The notes beneath the pieces are model-generated. The model was not told the DNA's origin, ran no database searches, and saw only the letters and a program-made list of their open reading frames with translations. From Carnobacterium viridans (GTDB lineage: Bacteria; Bacillota; Bacilli; Lactobacillales; Carnobacteriaceae), in contig NZ_FNJW01000008.1 in assembly GCF_900102725.1 (NCBI RefSeq), forward strand, positions 62,001-126,000: a stretch of 64,000 bases of DNA, in the 5' to 3' direction. The stretch's first letter is position 1. The number at the start of each line of letters is the position of its first letter. This document shows, piece by piece, positions 1 to 13,812 of this stretch. Made by a program: the position numbers and the translations under genes.

Positions 1-507
1 ATTTATTTTTAAGTCATTTGTTAGATAGTTAAAAATAGATTGGCTGGCAATTTCTTTATTTAAATAGGGCACGACCGTTTTGAGGTAATAGGACTCTTCC
101 ACACAAAAAGGACGGGATTCGATATAACGCACGCGTTTAATGTAATAAAGCGTTTCTTGGTCTGTAAGTTCAAGTATTTCTGCTACATTTGAAGGAGCTT
201 GGATTTCTTTCAATTCAATAACCTCAGAGGATAAATTGAATTCTCTAAAAATACTTTGGAATCCTTGAACATCCGTTAGATTAACAAAACCTTTGCGGTG
301 ACGACCACGTACATATGTACCGCTGCCTCTTACTTGGTAGATCATACCATTTGTCTCTAAAACTTCCAATGCTTTAATAATGGTGTTTTTACCGACATTA
401 TATGTACTTTCTAACTCAGTGAGAGTGGGCAATTTATGACCACGGGCTAAATTTTTTTCTTGAATGTAACTATTAATTTTGTTGGCGACTTCATGGTATT
501 TGTTCAT
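1..507 (-). CDS. GntR-family regulator with UTRA ligand domain (partial, C-terminus beyond the left edge)
   Basis: Reading leftward from ATG at 507, 169 codons stay open to the window edge. The N-terminal ~65 residues form a GntR winged helix (LPTLTELESTYNVGKNTI, then GSGTYVRG), followed by the start of a UTRA sugar-binding domain (VYYIKR-like strand with RPFCVEES). This architecture is used by sugar-phosphate-sensing repressors such as TreR and BglR. It is divergent from the beta-glucoside PTS and 6-phospho-beta-glucosidase genes, with a 15-bp inverted repeat in the shared spacer, so it is most likely their local repressor, relieved by a phosphorylated beta-glucoside. That role is inferred from position. 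The last third or so of the protein is not in the window. Confidence 0.88.
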   Translation of the reverse strand, partial: MNKYHEVANKINSYIQEKNLARGHKLPTLTELESTYNVGKNTIIKALEVLETNGMIYQVRGSGTYVRGRHRKGFVNLTDVQGFQSIFREFNLSSEVIELKEIQAPSNVAEILELTDQETLYYIKRVRYIESRPFCVEESYYLKTVVPYLNKEIASQSIFNYLTNDLKIN

Positions 508-558
508 CAATTTGGCTCCTTTATCAAGAATTATATCATATTTTTAAGTGTAAGGGTA

Positions 559-588
559 TTGACAAAGTGTATGGGTATAATTTATGAT
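559..588 (+). promoter_or_regulatory. Promoter of the bgl operon
   Basis: TTGACA at 559-564 and TATGAT at 583-588 are separated by 18 bp, a good sigma-A promoter pointing at the PTS gene. The left arm of the operator-like inverted repeat (569-583) lies between the two boxes, where a bound repressor would block RNA polymerase. Confidence 0.6.
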
Positions 589-618
589 GTAAATATAGAA
601 ATGAAATTATACCCATAC
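569..618. promoter_or_regulatory. Probable operator: perfect 15-bp inverted repeat
   Basis: GTATGGGTATAATTT at 569-583 is matched by its exact reverse complement at 604-618, with a 20-bp spacer. One arm sits in the promoter spacer and the other in the presumed 5' leader. The arrangement suits two half-sites bound by the divergently encoded GntR/UTRA protein. The same repeat could also fold in the mRNA just ahead of the AGGAGG at 634-639. Confidence 0.6.
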
Positions 619-645
619 GCTTTTCGATTAAATAGGAGGAAGAAC

Positions 646-2549
646 ATGAAAGAAAATAAAAACCGCGATTTAGCTGAGCGTATTTTGGAAGAGATTGGTG
701 GAGAAAAAAACATATCCAATTCGACTCACTGTGCCACACGTTTACGGTTGGTACTGAAAGAAGAAAATGACGATATGGTCCAGTCTGTAAAAAAACTACC
801 AGGGGTTATTGACGTAGTTCGTAAAGGTGGACAATTCCAAATCGTTATTGGAAACACAGTAGATAAAGTTTACACTGAATTCAGTGAACTAACTGGAGGA
901 GAAAAGAAAGAAGCGACAGAAGATACGAAGAAAGGCAATATCTTTAGCCGAATCATTGCGACGATGTCAGCAGTGTTTGCGCCATTTGTTTATGTATTGG
1001 CAGCTGCCGGAACAATTCAAGGGGCGTTGATCATTTTGTCTCAGTTTTGGCCAAGCATTGTAGAAACGGGCACTTATCAAGTATTTGATGTGGTATCTTG
1101 GTCACCATTTACATTTTTACCAATTTTTATTGCGGTAACAGCGTCTAAACATTTTAAAACAAATACGTATACGGCAATTTTTGCAAACGCTGCCTTGGTA
1201 GCGCCAGGATTTTCAGAATTGGCACAACGAGCAGGTGCAGGAGAAGCTATTTCTTTCTTCGGTATGCCATTAAGTGAAACCGTTTATACTTCAACGGTTA
1301 TTCCAGCTATTTTGCTGGTATGGTTATTATCGTATTTGGAACGTATCTTAGAACGCATTTTACCAGAGGCCGTAACGCGTCTGTTTACACCATTATTTAG
1401 TATTTTGATTGCGGTTCCATTAACCATTATCGTCATTGGACCGTTATCTGCAGCCGGAGCGAATGTAGTTGCAACAGGTTATACAGCCTTAGCGGTTTCT
1501 TTCCCAGCTTAGCTGGTATCATTATTGGGGGAGCATGGCAGTTGTTTGTGTTGCTAGGAGTCCACTGGGGAATTACACCAGTCATTCTAGCCAACCATGA
1601 AAAATATGGGATGGACACTTTCCAAGTGTATCAAACAATCGCCGTTATCTCTCAAGTAGGAGCAGCTTTAGCCGTTTTCTTAAAAACAAAGAAAAAAGAA
1701 GTCCGCAGTGTCAGTTTATCTGCAGCCATTACTGGTTTATTCGGAATTACTGAACCAGCCATTTATGGGGTTAACTTGCGTTTCAAGAAACCATTTATTA
1801 TTGGAGTTGTAACGGGAGCAGTTGCTTCATTGGTAACTAGTTTCTTTAATTCTTTCTCATTTGTGTATACAGGATTACCTGGTCCTCTAACCATCATCAA
1901 CACGTACAGTGCTGAGTATCCTTCTTCTTTCTGGGGAGTATTGGCTGGAACGATCATTGCTCTTGTATTGCCAATTATATTGGTTCAAATTTTTGGTTAT
2001 GGAGATGACACTGTAGAAGCAGCAGCTGATGCATCATCGACTACAACAGAAACGGATGCTGAAAGCAACAACCACACTGCAGTCGCTGTAGATAGTTCTT
2101 CAGAAACTGACATTCAATCTCCAATCAAGGGAACGCTTGTACCGTTAGATGAAGTACCTGATCCTGTATTTTCATCAGGAGCAATGGGCAAAGGAATAGC
2201 GATTAAACCTGCAGAAGGTAGAGTAGTAGCGCCATTTAATGGTAAAGTAACATTAGTAGCAGGTACTAAACATGCTATTGGATTGATTTCTGACGACGGT
2301 GTAGAAGTGTTGATTCATATTGGACTGGAAACTGTTGAGTTAGAAGGTAAGCCCTTCACTGTTCACGTTGAAGCAGAGCAATCCATTGAGAAAGGCGATT
2401 TGCTTATGGAATTTGATATCGACCAAATTAAAGCAGCTGGTTTGTCGACTATCACACCGATCGTAGTAACGAATACTAATGATTACGCAGATGTATTGGT
2501 TTCTCAAACAAAAGAAGCAGTAGGCACGATAGTAACCATTAAAAAATAG
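646..2549 (+). pseudogene. bglP: PTS beta-glucoside-specific EIIBCA, interrupted by a frameshift near 1500
   Basis: The intact protein would be a three-domain sugar permease/phosphotransferase that imports and phosphorylates beta-glucosides. The start is ATG 646, behind AGGAGG. Residues 1-~80 are EIIB, with the phosphorylated Cys in STHCATRLR (C29), followed by the first part of the EIIC membrane domain. That frame ends at TAG 1510-1512. The rest of EIIC (LAGIIIGGAWQ, then GVHWGITPV) and all of EIIA (VVAPFNGKV, then the active-site His in VLIHIGLETV) continue to the TAA at 2547-2549 in the -1 frame. No other stop or gap is seen, so one base is missing around 1495-1503. This could be a recent inactivating mutation, a sequence error, or recoding at the heptamer T TTC CCA. 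The gene lies 12 bp before the glucosidase gene, in one operon. Confidence 0.85.
1500..1516 (+). other. Slippery-heptamer-like sequence plus small hairpin at the frame break
   Basis: In the upstream frame, 1500-1506 reads T TTC CCA, which fits the X XXY YYZ pattern for -1 slippage. Slippage here would move ribosomes into the downstream EIIC/EIIA frame two codons before the stop. Bases 1504-1516 (CCAGCTTAGCTGG) form a tight 5-bp palindrome over the stop codon. The CCC half is not a known efficient slip site, so this records the pattern and does not demonstrate recoding. Confidence 0.35.
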
Positions 2550-4004
<1,455 letters not shown>

Positions 4005-4070
4005 GATAGTTAAAGAGGCAGTTTGGAATCTAAATTGAAATGTCCCGTCAAGTAGACAGGTAAATAAACA

Positions 4071-4107
4071 AAAAGCCATGTATGATAAAAATCATGCATG
4101 GCTTTTT
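4071..4107 (+). terminator. Intrinsic terminator of the bgl operon
   Basis: AAAAGCCATG.ATGAT / ATCAT.CATGGCTTTTT forms a stem of about 15 bp with an AAAA loop and a T-run. A hairpin element is inserted immediately at the end of its T-tract (4109). Confidence 0.88.
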
Positions 4108-4108
4108 A

Positions 4109-4366
4109 GGCTCTATACTTTTTAGTGTGGATAACTTAGTTAAATGGGTTACAAGAAATTTCTGGAGGAATAGGGTTTGCTTGTAGCCATGCATTGGATT
4201 CAATGCGAATTATATAGCGTTAATGCTTTAGCAGTTACGCTATATTTGAGGCTTGAAAGTTCTGAAGACTACAGGCTTCAGACGTTCCCATGGCTCTCCA
4301 CAAGCAAACCCGTCTATTCCAGAAGAAATGATATTTACTTCTATCAACACCATTTGACAAAGAGTC
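4109..4366. mobile_element. MITE-like hairpin element, copy A (258 bp), ISL3-type ends
   Basis: Left end GGCTCTATACTTTTTAGTGT. The right end, read as reverse complement, is GACTCTTTGTCAAATGGTGT. The arms continue as imperfect inverted repeats up to a shared inner motif: GGTTTGCTTGT.GCCATG on the left and GGGTTTGCTTGTGGAGAGCCATG-like on the right. The interior holds smaller hairpins (about 4211-4250 and 4260-4282). The flanks are GCTTTTTA (4101-4108) and GCTTTTTG (4367-4374), a 7/8 match that fits an 8-bp target duplication. Known ISL3-family elements have ends beginning GGCTCTT and make 8-bp duplications. There is no transposase gene inside, so it would be non-autonomous. It fills most of the gap between bglA and def. 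The open frame across 4177-4377 is judged non-coding. Confidence 0.72.
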
Positions 4367-4430
4367 GCTTTTTGTAGTGTCTACTTTTAGGGGAGCATAC
4401 CAGTAAATCTTGGTCTCTGATTTTTCAGTA

Positions 4431-4994
4431 TTAAGAAATAACTTTTACATCGTCATCGATTTTAAAGGGCTGTTCTTTATTGATGTGATCATAAAACATA
4501 ATGCCATTGATATGGTCAATTTCATGTTGAATAACAATCGCTGGGTAATTTTTTAAACGCGTTTTGTGAAGTACTCCTTCTAAGTCGAAGTACGTTAATG
4601 TAATCCGGCTGTGACGAGGCACATAACCGGGTACTTCACGATCCACAGATAAGCAACCTTCACCTTCTGTTAAACAAGCGTTTTGAACAGAATGACTGAT
4701 GATCTTTGGATTGACCATTACAGCGCTAATAATTGGTTCGTCAATTCCTTCTTCAATTCCAGGGATGTGTACAGCAATCAAACGTTTTGAAATGTCTAAT
4801 TGAGGTGCTGCAAGTCCGACTCCAGCGCGTAAGTTATATTTTTCAGCAAGTTCAGGGTCTTGGCTGTTTTTTAGAAATTGGAGCATATCTTTACCTAATT
4901 GCTTTTCTTCTTCACTAAGGGGCAATGCTAATTCTTTAGCAACCATTCTTAAGGTAGGATGGCCTTCTCTAATAATGTCTTCCATTGTAATCAT
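4431..4994 (-). CDS. def: Peptide deformylase
   Basis: 187 residues. It removes the N-formyl group from nascent proteins. All three PDF motifs are present: GVGLAAPQ at 58-65, EGCLSV with metal ligand Cys114, and QHEIDH with metal ligands His157 and His161 and catalytic Glu158. The length and the insert between residues 65 and 110 match the longer Gram-positive type. The start at 4994 lies behind AGGAG (5003-5007 on the minus strand). It is divergent from gdhA and monocistronic as far as visible. Confidence 0.95.
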   Translation of the reverse strand: MITMEDIIREGHPTLRMVAKELALPLSEEEKQLGKDMLQFLKNSQDPELAEKYNLRAGVGLAAPQLDISKRLIAVHIPGIEEGIDEPIISAVMVNPKIISHSVQNACLTEGEGCLSVDREVPGYVPRHSRITLTYFDLEGVLHKTRLKNYPAIVIQHEIDHINGIMFYDHINKEQPFKIDDDVKVIS

Positions 4995-5206
4995 AACGTT
5001 TCACTCCTAATATATGTTTCTAATAGTCATTTTCCACATAAGGAAAATCCTTTATCAATTTCATCTTATCTATTTTATCAGTAAACTCAACTTTTTGCAC
5101 GATGTATAAAAAGTTGAAAAAAAACTTTTTTTCATAAATAGATTATGGGATAATGGTGAACATGAAAAGAGAACGTGTTTTTAAATCGAAAGTTAGAGGA
5201 GATTAG

Positions 5207-6556
<1,350 letters not shown>

Positions 6557-6567
6557 AAAAAATATAG

Positions 6568-6598
6568 AAGAATCCAATAATGATTGGGTTCTTTTTTT
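6568..6598 (+). terminator. Intrinsic terminator of gdhA
   Basis: AAGAATCCAAT-AATG-ATTGGGTTCTTTTTTT: an 11-bp stem with one wobble pair, a 4-nt loop and a T-run, 12 bp after the stop. Confidence 0.88.
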
Positions 6599-8215
<1,617 letters not shown>

Positions 8216-8217
8216 GC

Positions 8218-9195
8218 ATGGCACAAAAAACAATGATTCAAGCGATCACTGAAGCGCTTGACCAAGAAATGGAACGCGATCAAGATATTTTGATTTTCGG
8301 TGAAGATGTAGGTAAAAACGGTGGAGTATTCCGTGCAACTGCTGGTCTTCAAGAAAAATACGGCGAAGAACGTGTTTCAGATACACCGCTTGCTGAATCA
8401 GGTATTGGTGGATTAGCAATTGGACTTGCATTCCAAGGTTTCCGTCCTGTTCCAGAAATCCAATTTATTGGTTTCTTATTTGAAGTCTTAGATTCAATCG
8501 TAGGACAAGCTGCACGTACTCGTTACCGTATGAGCAGTACTCGTAATATGCCTATTACAATTCGTATGCCATTTGGTGGTGGAGTTCATACTCCAGAAAT
8601 GCACTCAGATAACCTTGAAGGTCTGATTACTCAATCTCCAGGTATCAAAGTAGTTGTTCCGTCAAACCCATACGATGCAAAAGGATTATTGATTTCTGCA
8701 TTACGAGACAATGATCCGGTAGTATTCATAGAACACATGAAATTATACCGTTCATTCCGTGATGAAGTTCCTGAAGAAAGTTACACTATTCCTCTAGGAA
8801 AAGCTGCTATTACTCGTGAAGGTAAAGATGTTTCTGTTATCACTTACGGAGCTATGGTGCGTGAAGCCATTAAAGCTGCTGATGAACTAGAAAAAGAAGG
8901 CATCTCTGTAGAAATCGTTGACTTAAGAACTATTTCTCCATTGGATATTGAAACAATTATAGCTTCAGTTGAAAAAACTGGACGCGTTGTAGTAGTTCAA
9001 GAAGCACAACGTCAAGCAGGTGTAGGCGCAATGGTTATGTCTGAGATTTCTGAACGTGCTATCCTTTCACTACAAGCTCCAATCGGACGTGTAGCAGCAC
9101 CAGATACAGTTTTCCCATTTGGTTTAGCTGAAAATGCATGGTTACCAAATGCTACTGATATTGCTGATAAAGTTAAAGAAATTTACAATTTCTAA
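8218..9195 (+). CDS. pdhB: Pyruvate dehydrogenase E1 component, beta subunit
   Basis: 325 residues, the standard length for the E1 beta subunit. It completes the E1 heterotetramer and contributes half of each TPP site. Conserved stretches include [18 protein letters not shown] near the N-terminus, [15 protein letters not shown], and the C-terminal transketolase domain with [13 protein letters not shown] and [13 protein letters not shown]. The start ATG 8218 lies 2 bp after the pdhA stop, with AAGGAGAG at the end of pdhA as ribosome-binding site. Translation of the two subunits is therefore probably coupled. Confidence 0.96.
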   Translation: MAQKTMIQAITEALDQEMERDQDILIFGEDVGKNGGVFRATAGLQEKYGEERVSDTPLAESGIGGLAIGLAFQGFRPVPEIQFIGFLFEVLDSIVGQAARTRYRMSSTRNMPITIRMPFGGGVHTPEMHSDNLEGLITQSPGIKVVVPSNPYDAKGLLISALRDNDPVVFIEHMKLYRSFRDEVPEESYTIPLGKAAITREGKDVSVITYGAMVREAIKAADELEKEGISVEIVDLRTISPLDIETIIASVEKTGRVVVVQEAQRQAGVGAMVMSEISERAILSLQAPIGRVAAPDTVFPFGLAENAWLPNATDIADKVKEIYNF

Positions 9196-9244
9196 TTTAA
9201 TATTTCTAAAAGAATAGCTAAATATAGAAGGGAAGAAAAATAAA

Positions 9245-10867
9245 ATGTCATTTAAATTTAAATTACCAGACGTTGGAGAAGGAATGGCTGAAGGTGAAAT
9301 CGTAAAATGGTTTGTAGCTGAAGGCGATACAATTGAAGAAGAAGATTCAATCGTAGAAATCCAAAACGACAAATCTGTAGAAGAAATTGCAACACCAGTT
9401 TCTGGAACTGTTAAAAAAATTATGGTTGAAGAAGGAACTGTAGCAACAGTGGGACAAGTTATTATTGAAATTGACGCTCCAGGATATGAAGATGAAGAAG
9501 AGGAATCTATTCCAGCTACTTCACCAGAAGCACCAGCTGCATCTGCTCCAGAACCTGCAGCAACACCAGTTTCATCAGGAACTTCATTCTTCCAATTCAA
9601 AATGCCAGACGTTGGAGAAGGAATGGCTGAAGGCGAAATCGTAAAATGGTTAGTAGCTGAAGGCGATACAGTTAATGAAGAAGATTCTGTTGCAGAAATC
9701 CAAAACGATAAATCTGTAGAAGAAATTGCGACACCAGTTTCTGGAACAATCAAAAAGATTTTAGTTGAAGAAGGAACTGTAGCAATGGTAGGTCAAGTAT
9801 TGATCGAAATTGACTCTCCAGAGCACAACCCTAAAGGCTCAGCAGCACCAGTTGCTCAAGAAGCGCCAACTGAATCAACTGTAACATCAGCTTCAATAGA
9901 AGCACCATCTTCAAACAAAAATGTTTTAGCAATGCCATCTGTTCGTCAATTCGCTCGCGAAAATGACGTAGATATCACTCAAGTTTCTGCTACTGGTAAA
10001 AACGGTCGTACAACTAAAGAAGATATCGAAAACTTCAAGAAGAATGGTGGAAAAGCACCTGAAGCTGCAGCACCAATACAAACTGAAAAAGCAGCTCCAG
10101 CTAAAGCTCCAGCAGCTAAGAAAGAAGCAGCTCCAGCTAAAGCATTCAAATCTAACCAAGCTGAACTTGAAACTCGTGAAGCAATGACTCCAATGCGTAA
10201 AGCTATTGCTAAAGCAATGGTAAACAGCAAAGCGACTGCTCCGCATGTTACATTGTTTGACGAAGTAGATTCAACTAAATTAATGGCTCACCGTAAACAC
10301 TTTAAAGATATCGCAGCAGGTAAAGGTGTTAAATTAACATTCTTGCCTTACGTTGTTAAAGCTATCGTTTCAGTATTGCGTAAATATCCAGCATTGAATG
10401 CATCAATTGATGATTCAACAAACGAAATTGTTTACAAACATTACTTCAATATCGGCATCGCTACAGATACTGACCGTGGATTGTTTGTACCAGTTATTAA
10501 AGATGCGGATGCTAAGAGTATTTTCTCTATTGCAGGCGAAATTACTGAACTTTCTGGTAAAGCTACAGAAGGTAAATTAGCCGCTAATGAAATGAGCAAC
10601 GGTTCAATTTCAATCAGTAATATCGGTTCAATCGGTGGAGGCTGGTTCACTCCAGTAATCAACTACCCTGAAGTTGCTATTTTAGGTGTAGGCCGTATCG
10701 CTAAAAAAGCAGTTGTTAATGCAGATGATGAAATTGTTGTAGCACCAGTTATGCAATTGTCATTAAGTTTTGACCACCGTATCATTGATGGAGCAACTGC
10801 ACAAAAAGCAATGAATGAATTGAAAACATTGCTTGCTGATCCAGAATTATTGTTAATGGAAGGGTAA
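9245..10867 (+). CDS. pdhC: Dihydrolipoamide acetyltransferase E2 with two lipoyl domains
   Basis: 540 residues. It carries the acetyl group from E1 to CoA and forms the core of the complex. In order: lipoyl domain 1 (about 1-78, QNDKSVEEI with the lipoylated Lys), an Ala/Pro/Glu linker, lipoyl domain 2 (about 117-195, again QNDKSVEEI), a linker, the E1/E3-binding domain (about 223-262, [15 protein letters not shown]), an Ala/Pro/Lys-rich hinge, and the catalytic acyltransferase domain ending in [12 protein letters not shown] with the His and Asp of HxxxDG. The two lipoyl domains are nearly identical even in DNA. AAGGGAAG lies upstream of ATG 9245. Confidence 0.96.
   Translation: MSFKFKLPDVGEGMAEGEIVKWFVAEGDTIEEEDSIVEIQNDKSVEEIATPVSGTVKKIMVEEGTVATVGQVIIEIDAPGYEDEEEESIPATSPEAPAASAPEPAATPVSSGTSFFQFKMPDVGEGMAEGEIVKWLVAEGDTVNEEDSVAEIQNDKSVEEIATPVSGTIKKILVEEGTVAMVGQVLIEIDSPEHNPKGSAAPVAQEAPTESTVTSASIEAPSSNKNVLAMPSVRQFARENDVDITQVSATGKNGRTTKEDIENFKKNGGKAPEAAAPIQTEKAAPAKAPAAKKEAAPAKAFKSNQAELETREAMTPMRKAIAKAMVNSKATAPHVTLFDEVDSTKLMAHRKHFKDIAAGKGVKLTFLPYVVKAIVSVLRKYPALNASIDDSTNEIVYKHYFNIGIATDTDRGLFVPVIKDADAKSIFSIAGEITELSGKATEGKLAANEMSNGSISISNIGSIGGGWFTPVINYPEVAILGVGRIAKKAVVNADDEIVVAPVMQLSLSFDHRIIDGATAQKAMNELKTLLADPELLLMEG
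9266..9814 (+). repeat. Tandem lipoyl-domain duplication inside pdhC
   Basis: Bases 9266-9475 and 9605-9814 are two copies, 339 bp (113 codons) apart, of the same lipoyl-domain coding sequence. Long stretches are identical, including synonymous positions. This implies a recent duplication or continuing gene conversion. Confidence 0.85.
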
Positions 10868-10879
10868 GGTGAAGTTAAA

Positions 10880-12286
10880 ATGGTAGTAGGAGATTTCGCA
10901 ATAGAGTTAGACACAGTGGTTATCGGTTCTGGTCCGGGAGGATATGTAGCAGCTATTCGTGCTGCTCAAATGGGACAAAAAGTTGCCATCGTGGAAAAAG
11001 AGTATATTGGTGGGGTTTGTCTTAATGTCGGATGTATTCCTTCCAAAGCACTAATCAGTGCTGGACATCACTATCAAGATGCATTAGATTCATCAGTTTT
11101 TGGAGTTTCTGCTGAAAACGTGGTTTTAGATTTTGCTAAAACTCAAGAGTGGAAAAACAATAAAGTTGTAGCTTCTTTAACTAAAGGTGTTGAAGGCTTA
11201 TTGAAAAAAAATAAAGTAGAGATTCTTCGTGGTGAAGCATACTTCAATGATGAACATACTTTACGTGTGATGACTGAAGTAGCTGCTCAAACGTATTCAT
11301 TTAAGAATGCAATCGTAGCAACTGGTAGTCGTCCAATTGAAATCAAAGGTTTCAAATTCGGCAAACGTGTCATCGACTCAACTGGTGGATTGGCTTTACC
11401 AGAAGTTCCTAAAAAACTTGTTGTAGTTGGTGGCGGATATATTGGTAGTGAATTAGCTGGAGCTTACGCAAACTTAGGAGCTGAAGTAACCATTCTTGAA
11501 TTTGCACCATCTATTTTGCCAACATTCGAAAAAGATATGGTTAAATTAGTAACAGACAACTTTAAAAAGAAAAATGTTACGATTGAAAATAATGCAATGG
11601 CTAAAGAAGCGGTTGAAACTGAAAATGGCGTATCTGTCACTTATGAAGTGAAAGGCGAAGAAAAAACAATTGAAGCTGATTATGTAATGGTAACAGTTGG
11701 TCGTCGTCCAAACACAGATGAATTAGGTTTAGAATCAACTGGTGTTGAAATGAATGAACGTGGACTTGTTAAAGTTGACGCTCAAGGTCGTACAAATGTG
11801 AAAAACATTTATGCAATTGGAGATATCACTCCAGGAGCAGCGTTAGCTCATAAAGCTAGTTACGAAGCTAAAATTGCTGCTGAAGCAATTTCTGGCAAAA
11901 AAGTAGCAATCGATTATAGAGCAATGCCTGCTGTTGCCTTTACAGATCCTGAATTGGCTGTAGTTGGTTTAACTGCTGCTGAAGCAAAAGAAAAAGGTTT
12001 AGATGTTAAATCTTCTAAATTCCCATTAGCTGGGAATGGACGTGCTTTATCTCTAAACGCTACTGAAGGTTTTGTTCGCTTAATAACTACTAAAGATGAA
12101 GGTGTGTTGGTTGGAGCTCAAGTTGCTGGTGTTAGTGCTAGTGACATTATTGCTGAAATTGGTTTAGCAATTGAATCTGGAATGGTTGCAGAAGATATTG
12201 CATCAACTATTCATGCTCACCCATCTTTAGCTGAAGTTACTATGGATACTGCTGAACTGGCATTAGGTTTACCGATCCACGCATAA
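10880..12286 (+). CDS. pdhD: Dihydrolipoamide dehydrogenase (E3)
   Basis: 468 residues. This flavoenzyme reoxidises dihydrolipoamide with NAD+. It has the FAD-binding [10 protein letters not shown] (about 16-25) and the redox disulfide [13 protein letters not shown] (Cys47 and Cys52). The NAD-binding [11 protein letters not shown] follows, then the second FAD motif YAIGDITPG, and the C-terminal IHAHPSLAE with the catalytic His and Glu. Start ATG 10880 has AAGGTGA upstream and lies 12 bp after pdhC. It is the last gene of the operon, before a strong terminator. Confidence 0.96.
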   Translation: MVVGDFAIELDTVVIGSGPGGYVAAIRAAQMGQKVAIVEKEYIGGVCLNVGCIPSKALISAGHHYQDALDSSVFGVSAENVVLDFAKTQEWKNNKVVASLTKGVEGLLKKNKVEILRGEAYFNDEHTLRVMTEVAAQTYSFKNAIVATGSRPIEIKGFKFGKRVIDSTGGLALPEVPKKLVVVGGGYIGSELAGAYANLGAEVTILEFAPSILPTFEKDMVKLVTDNFKKKNVTIENNAMAKEAVETENGVSVTYEVKGEEKTIEADYVMVTVGRRPNTDELGLESTGVEMNERGLVKVDAQGRTNVKNIYAIGDITPGAALAHKASYEAKIAAEAISGKKVAIDYRAMPAVAFTDPELAVVGLTAAEAKEKGLDVKSSKFPLAGNGRALSLNATEGFVRLITTKDEGVLVGAQVAGVSASDIIAEIGLAIESGMVAEDIASTIHAHPSLAEVTMDTAELALGLPIHA

Positions 12287-12348
12287 TTATTAGAAATCTA
12301 CTACTTTGTAGTCATTTTAATTGTTCCAATTAGAATGTGTTCATACTG

Positions 12349-12387
12349 AAAAAGGGGTTGAGACAATTTGTCTCAACCCCTTTTTTT
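12349..12387 (+). terminator. Intrinsic terminator of the pdh operon
   Basis: AAAAAGGGGTTGAGACA / TGTCTCAACCCCTTTTTTT: a long GC-rich perfect stem with a very short loop and a T-run. Confidence 0.95.
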
Positions 12388-12515
12388 GCATCTCTGCTTT
12401 TTGTTGTTTAATACCAGATGTCGGGTGTATTGTCCCCACTTTAAGAAGATATTTTGGTATACTAAGTTTGGTAAGGTTGGTAAAATAGATAATATCTAAC
12501 ATTGGAGGAGATCAA

Positions 12516-13454
12516 ATGGAAAACGACAAAAAAATTGTAATAGTTGGATCCGATGACTTAGCTTATCATTTTTGCTTTTTGAGTATGATGACATTAAATG
12601 TAAAAGATATTTATTTATTTCCTTTTTCTATTCAACAAAATGATAAAATCAATGATTTGAAATATGCATCTGAAGTTTTTTCTATAAATGAATTGAAATT
12701 AGGTAGTGAAAAAGATTATGCGGATGCAGATATTTTAATTTTAAGTGCTAAAGAAGAAAGACAGGAGAATGAGCAGGACTCAGAGTACCTTAGAAGGAAT
12801 ATATTACTGGTGCGCAAAATCATCAATCAAGCTATGGCATCAGGTTTTAGTGGCTTGATTTTAGTAGCAAACGAATTTAATGGTTTATTTACATATCTAG
12901 TATGGAAATTTTCTGGATTACCTAAGCATAAAATTTTTGGCATAGGTACGTATATTGATACTCTTTATTTTCAAAAATTAGTCAGTAAGGTTTTAGATAC
13001 TTCATTTCGCGAGGTAAAAGGGTATGTTATTGGAGGAACCAGTCCTTTACATAAATTAGCAGCTTGGAGTCGTTCAAGTGTTGGGGGAAATTCATTATTA
13101 GGATTAACAATGGATCCAACAACAAATATTAATCAAGATGATATGTTTGAAATTGAAGAAAAGATAAGAAAGCAAAACCAGCAAAATGAGAATCAGGAGT
13201 TAACGAGCACTCATACAGCTGCATTACTAAATTTGGTACAAATTATTTTAAAAAATGAAAATGCTATTGTTCCAATTGTCCATCTAATGGATATAGGTGA
13301 AATGAAAGATATTCCATTATCGATTCCTGTTGTATTAGGAGGAAATGGCATTAGACAAATCGCCGGGTTGAGTTTTTCTGAAACAGAGCAAAAAAATTTA
13401 ATTGTTATTGCAAAAGAAATTCGAAGCCAATTAGATTGGATAGAACAAGGTTAA
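12516..13454 (+). CDS. Lactate/malate-dehydrogenase-like protein lacking catalytic residues
   Basis: 312 residues with the LDH/MDH fold order: an N-terminal beta-strand and loop, GLILVANEFNGLFTYL in place of the usual NPVD strand, FGIGTYIDT matching GSGTxLDT, and YVIGG where LDH has the IGEHGDS motif. The residues needed for catalysis are altered. The substrate Arg in the usual LDTAR motif is Tyr151, the proton-relay His in GEHGD is Thr175, and the nucleotide loop GxGxxG reads GSDDLA. A normal LDH reaction is therefore unlikely. AT-rich codon use and AGGAG before ATG 12516 show a real gene. It sits between pdhD and UPF0223, with UPF0223 starting 17 bp after its stop. Function is unknown; a regulatory or sensor role is only a guess. 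Confidence 0.75.
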   Translation: MENDKKIVIVGSDDLAYHFCFLSMMTLNVKDIYLFPFSIQQNDKINDLKYASEVFSINELKLGSEKDYADADILILSAKEERQENEQDSEYLRRNILLVRKIINQAMASGFSGLILVANEFNGLFTYLVWKFSGLPKHKIFGIGTYIDTLYFQKLVSKVLDTSFREVKGYVIGGTSPLHKLAAWSRSSVGGNSLLGLTMDPTTNINQDDMFEIEEKIRKQNQQNENQELTSTHTAALLNLVQIILKNENAIVPIVHLMDIGEMKDIPLSIPVVLGGNGIRQIAGLSFSETEQKNLIVIAKEIRSQLDWIEQG

Positions 13455-13471
13455 TAAATGGAGGGTTAAAA

Positions 13472-13753
13472 ATGGAAAGAAATTATAGTTACCCAATTGA
13501 TTATGATTGGACAAAGGAACAAATGGAAGATGTAGTTAATATATGGCGTATGGTAGAGTTAGCCTATGAAAAAGAGATTGATAGAGAAGAGTTTTTAATG
13601 AAGTATGAAAAATTCAAGAGAGTTATTCCAGCTATTGGAGAAGAAAAAAGGTGGGGCAAAAAATTTGAAGCTCTTTCAGATTACTCCCTTTATCGTGTAG
13701 TGAAAGAAGCGAAAACAACTACAAAGAAAAGAATCCATCTAAATGAAAAGTAG
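13472..13753 (+). CDS. UPF0223 family protein (YktA-like)
   Basis: 93 residues from ATG 13472, which has GGAGGG 8 nt upstream; a longer frame exists but lacks a ribosome-binding site. The sequence YPIDYDWTKEQMEDVV near the start and RVIPAIGEEKRWGKKFE further on match the small UPF0223 family found beside pdh and suhB genes in Bacilli. It is helical and charged, with no signal peptide, so cytoplasmic. Its biochemical function is not known. It is probably cotranscribed with the LDH-like gene upstream. Confidence 0.88.
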   Translation: MERNYSYPIDYDWTKEQMEDVVNIWRMVELAYEKEIDREEFLMKYEKFKRVIPAIGEEKRWGKKFEALSDYSLYRVVKEAKTTTKKRIHLNEK

Positions 13754-13812
13754 AGTAGTTGTGTTTTTTTTACTTTTCTTGGTAAACTAAAATCAATTAC
13801 TTTTAAGAGGAC

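Noticed and set aside
611-626. Possible catabolite-response site at the start of the bgl operon (AAAAGCGTATGG on the minus strand)
   Set aside because: Several mismatches at both ends, and overlap with the inverted-repeat operator explains the sequence.
4177-4377. 66-codon open frame between bglA and def
   Set aside because: It lies almost entirely inside repeat element A, has no ribosome-binding site, and its sequence is explained by the inverted repeats. Copy B lacks an equivalent frame.
5104-5133. AAAAAGTT / AACTTTTT hairpin with a T-run between def and gdhA as a terminator
   Set aside because: It lies between divergent starts, the stem is weak and AT-only, and it probably overlaps promoter sequence.
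9142-10246. Long open frames on the minus strand opposite pdhC
   Set aside because: Shadow frames produced by the Ala/Glu/Pro-rich repetitive coding of E2; no start signals.
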